Origin: JBHGBB01 sp041946755
GTDB taxonomy: Bacteria > UBP4 > UBA4092 > JAOAEQ01
Length of the DNA stretch: 13,800 bases
Reading direction: 5' to 3'
Assembly: GCA_041946755.1 (NCBI GenBank)
Contig: JBHGBB010000100.1
Location: 1-13,800, forward strand
Both the position numbers and the translations under genes were made by a program. Within the stretch, counting starts at the first letter, position 1. Every line of letters begins with the position of its first letter. Of this stretch, positions 12,836 to 13,800 are shown piece by piece. Below the pieces are notes generated by a model. That model worked only from the letters and a program-made list of their open reading frames with translations, was not told where the DNA came from and searched no databases.

Positions 12836-12852
12836 ATCCACCTTAGGCGGAT
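12836..12852. repeat. Palindromic repeat, second copy of the ATCCGCCT element
   Basis: ATCCACCT-T-AGGCGGAT: the element at 4442-4458 with one arm mismatch. It lies between the two M28 genes, and on the minus strand it supplies the AAGGTGG that serves as the ribosome binding site for the downstream M28 gene. Confidence 0.7.
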
Positions 12853-12855
12853 TAA

Positions 12856-13800
12856 TTATGGATAGAGCTGCCAATGTATCGGTCGAACTGCAGTCGGAGT
12901 TAATATAATACCAGCTAGTTCAGCGATAGTTGCTAAACTGAGTCGCGTCATTTTGGTTAATAAGGGAAGATTTAAAGTGGCTAAAGTATCATTCACAGTA
13001 TGATAATATGGATTTGATGGATAGTAGTGTTCGATTCCTAAAATTGCAGGATATCCTTTATTCCAAAATGGACTATGGTCACTCTGCCATATACTGGCAT
13101 CGATAATTTTCCGAATAGTATCGATACCAATATTATAGGTACTATTATTAGCAATCATCGCATCAACCAACCATTCTGATGCCGGATTCCCAATAATATC
13201 TTTTGACAATGAACTCGATTCATAGGCTATCATATCCAGATTAATCACACCAAAAATACTGTCTCCGGCATAATACGCTTGATTTGCACAAGTTACGCTG
13301 CCGATTAAACCTTGTTCTTCAGCACCGAATGCAATATATCGAATCGGATACCTAAACTGTTGCTGGCTTAGAATTCGGGCAACTTCCAGTATCGCAGCGG
13401 TCCCACTAGCATTATCATCAGCACCGGGAGCCGGACCACCCACACTGGCTAATCCACTTATCGAATCGCAATGCGCGCAGATGATATAATATCCGGAAGT
13501 ATCAGATCCATTTTGGATGGCAACGACATTCCGCAAATTGGTATATCCGCTATAAGTAAAATACTCGTAATCCGCAGTTAATCCATACGATTGGAAGGCA
13601 TTTAAAATACTTTTGGTTTTTGGGAACCATCGTGCGGTGTTTAATGTATATCGAGAGCCGAGTGCATCCCAGCCGCTAATAGTATCATTATTTTGTAGGC
13701 TTAATATCTGGGTACTCAATTTACTCCAAGAAACCTGATTTACCAAGGATTGGATTACCTGATATTCAGATAAAGATACCGCTTTTCGTTCGGACCCTGG
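12856..13800 (-). CDS. M28-family zinc aminopeptidase, copy 2 (5' end beyond right edge)
   Basis: The frame is open from the stop at 12856 to the window edge, so at least 314 codons belong to it and the true start lies outside. The TTG at 13746 is an internal leucine: the codons before it (PGSERKAVSLSEYQVIQS) align with PAGASPQKRQIIQS just before the same SLVNQVSW in copy 1. All M28 metal-site motifs are present: CAHCDS, GADDNASG, GAEEQG, NLDMIA and YYHTVND. It shares the rare NQVSW-x-LS block, GWD-x-x-GSRY, SDHxxFW, and the C-terminal WQLY with copy 1, so this is a tandem duplication. By analogy the missing part holds the signal peptide and propeptide-like region. It ends just before copy 1 and probably shares its transcript. 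Confidence 0.92.
   Translation of the reverse strand, partial: PGSERKAVSLSEYQVIQSLVNQVSWSKLSTQILSLQNNDTISGWDALGSRYTLNTARWFPKTKSILNAFQSYGLTADYEYFTYSGYTNLRNVVAIQNGSDTSGYYIICAHCDSISGLASVGGPAPGADDNASGTAAILEVARILSQQQFRYPIRYIAFGAEEQGLIGSVTCANQAYYAGDSIFGVINLDMIAYESSSLSKDIIGNPASEWLVDAMIANNSTYNIGIDTIRKIIDASIWQSDHSPFWNKGYPAILGIEHYYPSNPYYHTVNDTLATLNLPLLTKMTRLSLATIAELAGIILTPTAVRPIHWQLYP

Noticed and set aside
12825..12836. TTG start at 12836 for M28 copy 1
   Set aside because: Only one base separates it from the AAGGTGG ribosome binding site; ATG 12824 downstream is the better start.
13744..13746. TTG start at 13746 for M28 copy 2
   Set aside because: The codon aligns with an internal leucine of copy 1 and homology continues upstream to the window edge, so the gene is truncated there rather than starting.

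Overview
This is bacterial DNA, moderately AT-rich by eye, dominated by exported proteins. Six of the seven genes are complete enough to type, and five carry an N-terminal signal peptide or probably did. Sigma-70-type promoters, purine-rich ribosome binding sites and short intergenic repeat families fit an uncultivated environmental bacterium, probably Gram-negative. No ribosomal RNA or marker gene is present, so I do not name a phylum.

Left block, minus strand: a WG-repeat exported protein (2873-1854), a glycosyl-hydrolase-like GHL10/DUF187 exported protein (1814-711), and the N-terminal half of an MFS exporter (563-1) cut by the window edge. The first two look like an operon behind a good promoter at about 2905-2933. 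The MFS gene has its own extended -10 promoter.

Divergent spacer (2874-3348): about 280 bp of it is packed with palindromes, four copies of a TTGGCA-centred 14-mer, two 55-nt internal repeats and a pair of near-identical 30-bp end repeats. This is the densest unexplained structure in the window.

Middle block, plus strand: two neighbouring PHP-type (CehA/DUF3604-like) metallo-phosphoesterase relatives. The first is small with no signal peptide (3349-4227). The second is large and exported, with a beta-propeller-like front half (4306-6708). Between them lies a CACAGAG/CTTTGCG interspersed repeat, and a CAATCCG heptamer array sits in frame inside the large one.

Right block: an M6-family (immune-inhibitor-A-like) secreted metalloprotease of 1356 aa (7106-11176). 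It follows a consensus promoter and a leader containing an apparent intrinsic terminator with a competing upstream hairpin, so attenuation or a small leader RNA is possible. A strong terminator ends it. Convergent to it on the minus strand are two tandem, clearly paralogous secreted M28 zinc aminopeptidases (12824-11295, and 13800-12856 running off the right edge).

Together the right block looks like an extracellular protein-degradation set: an endoprotease plus two exopeptidases. The left and middle blocks look like surface or exported carbohydrate and phosphoester functions. I found no CRISPR array, tRNA, transposase or recognised defence system. The most novel material is non-coding: the repeat-rich spacer, the M6 leader, and several short repeat families, two of which are translated within the same gene.
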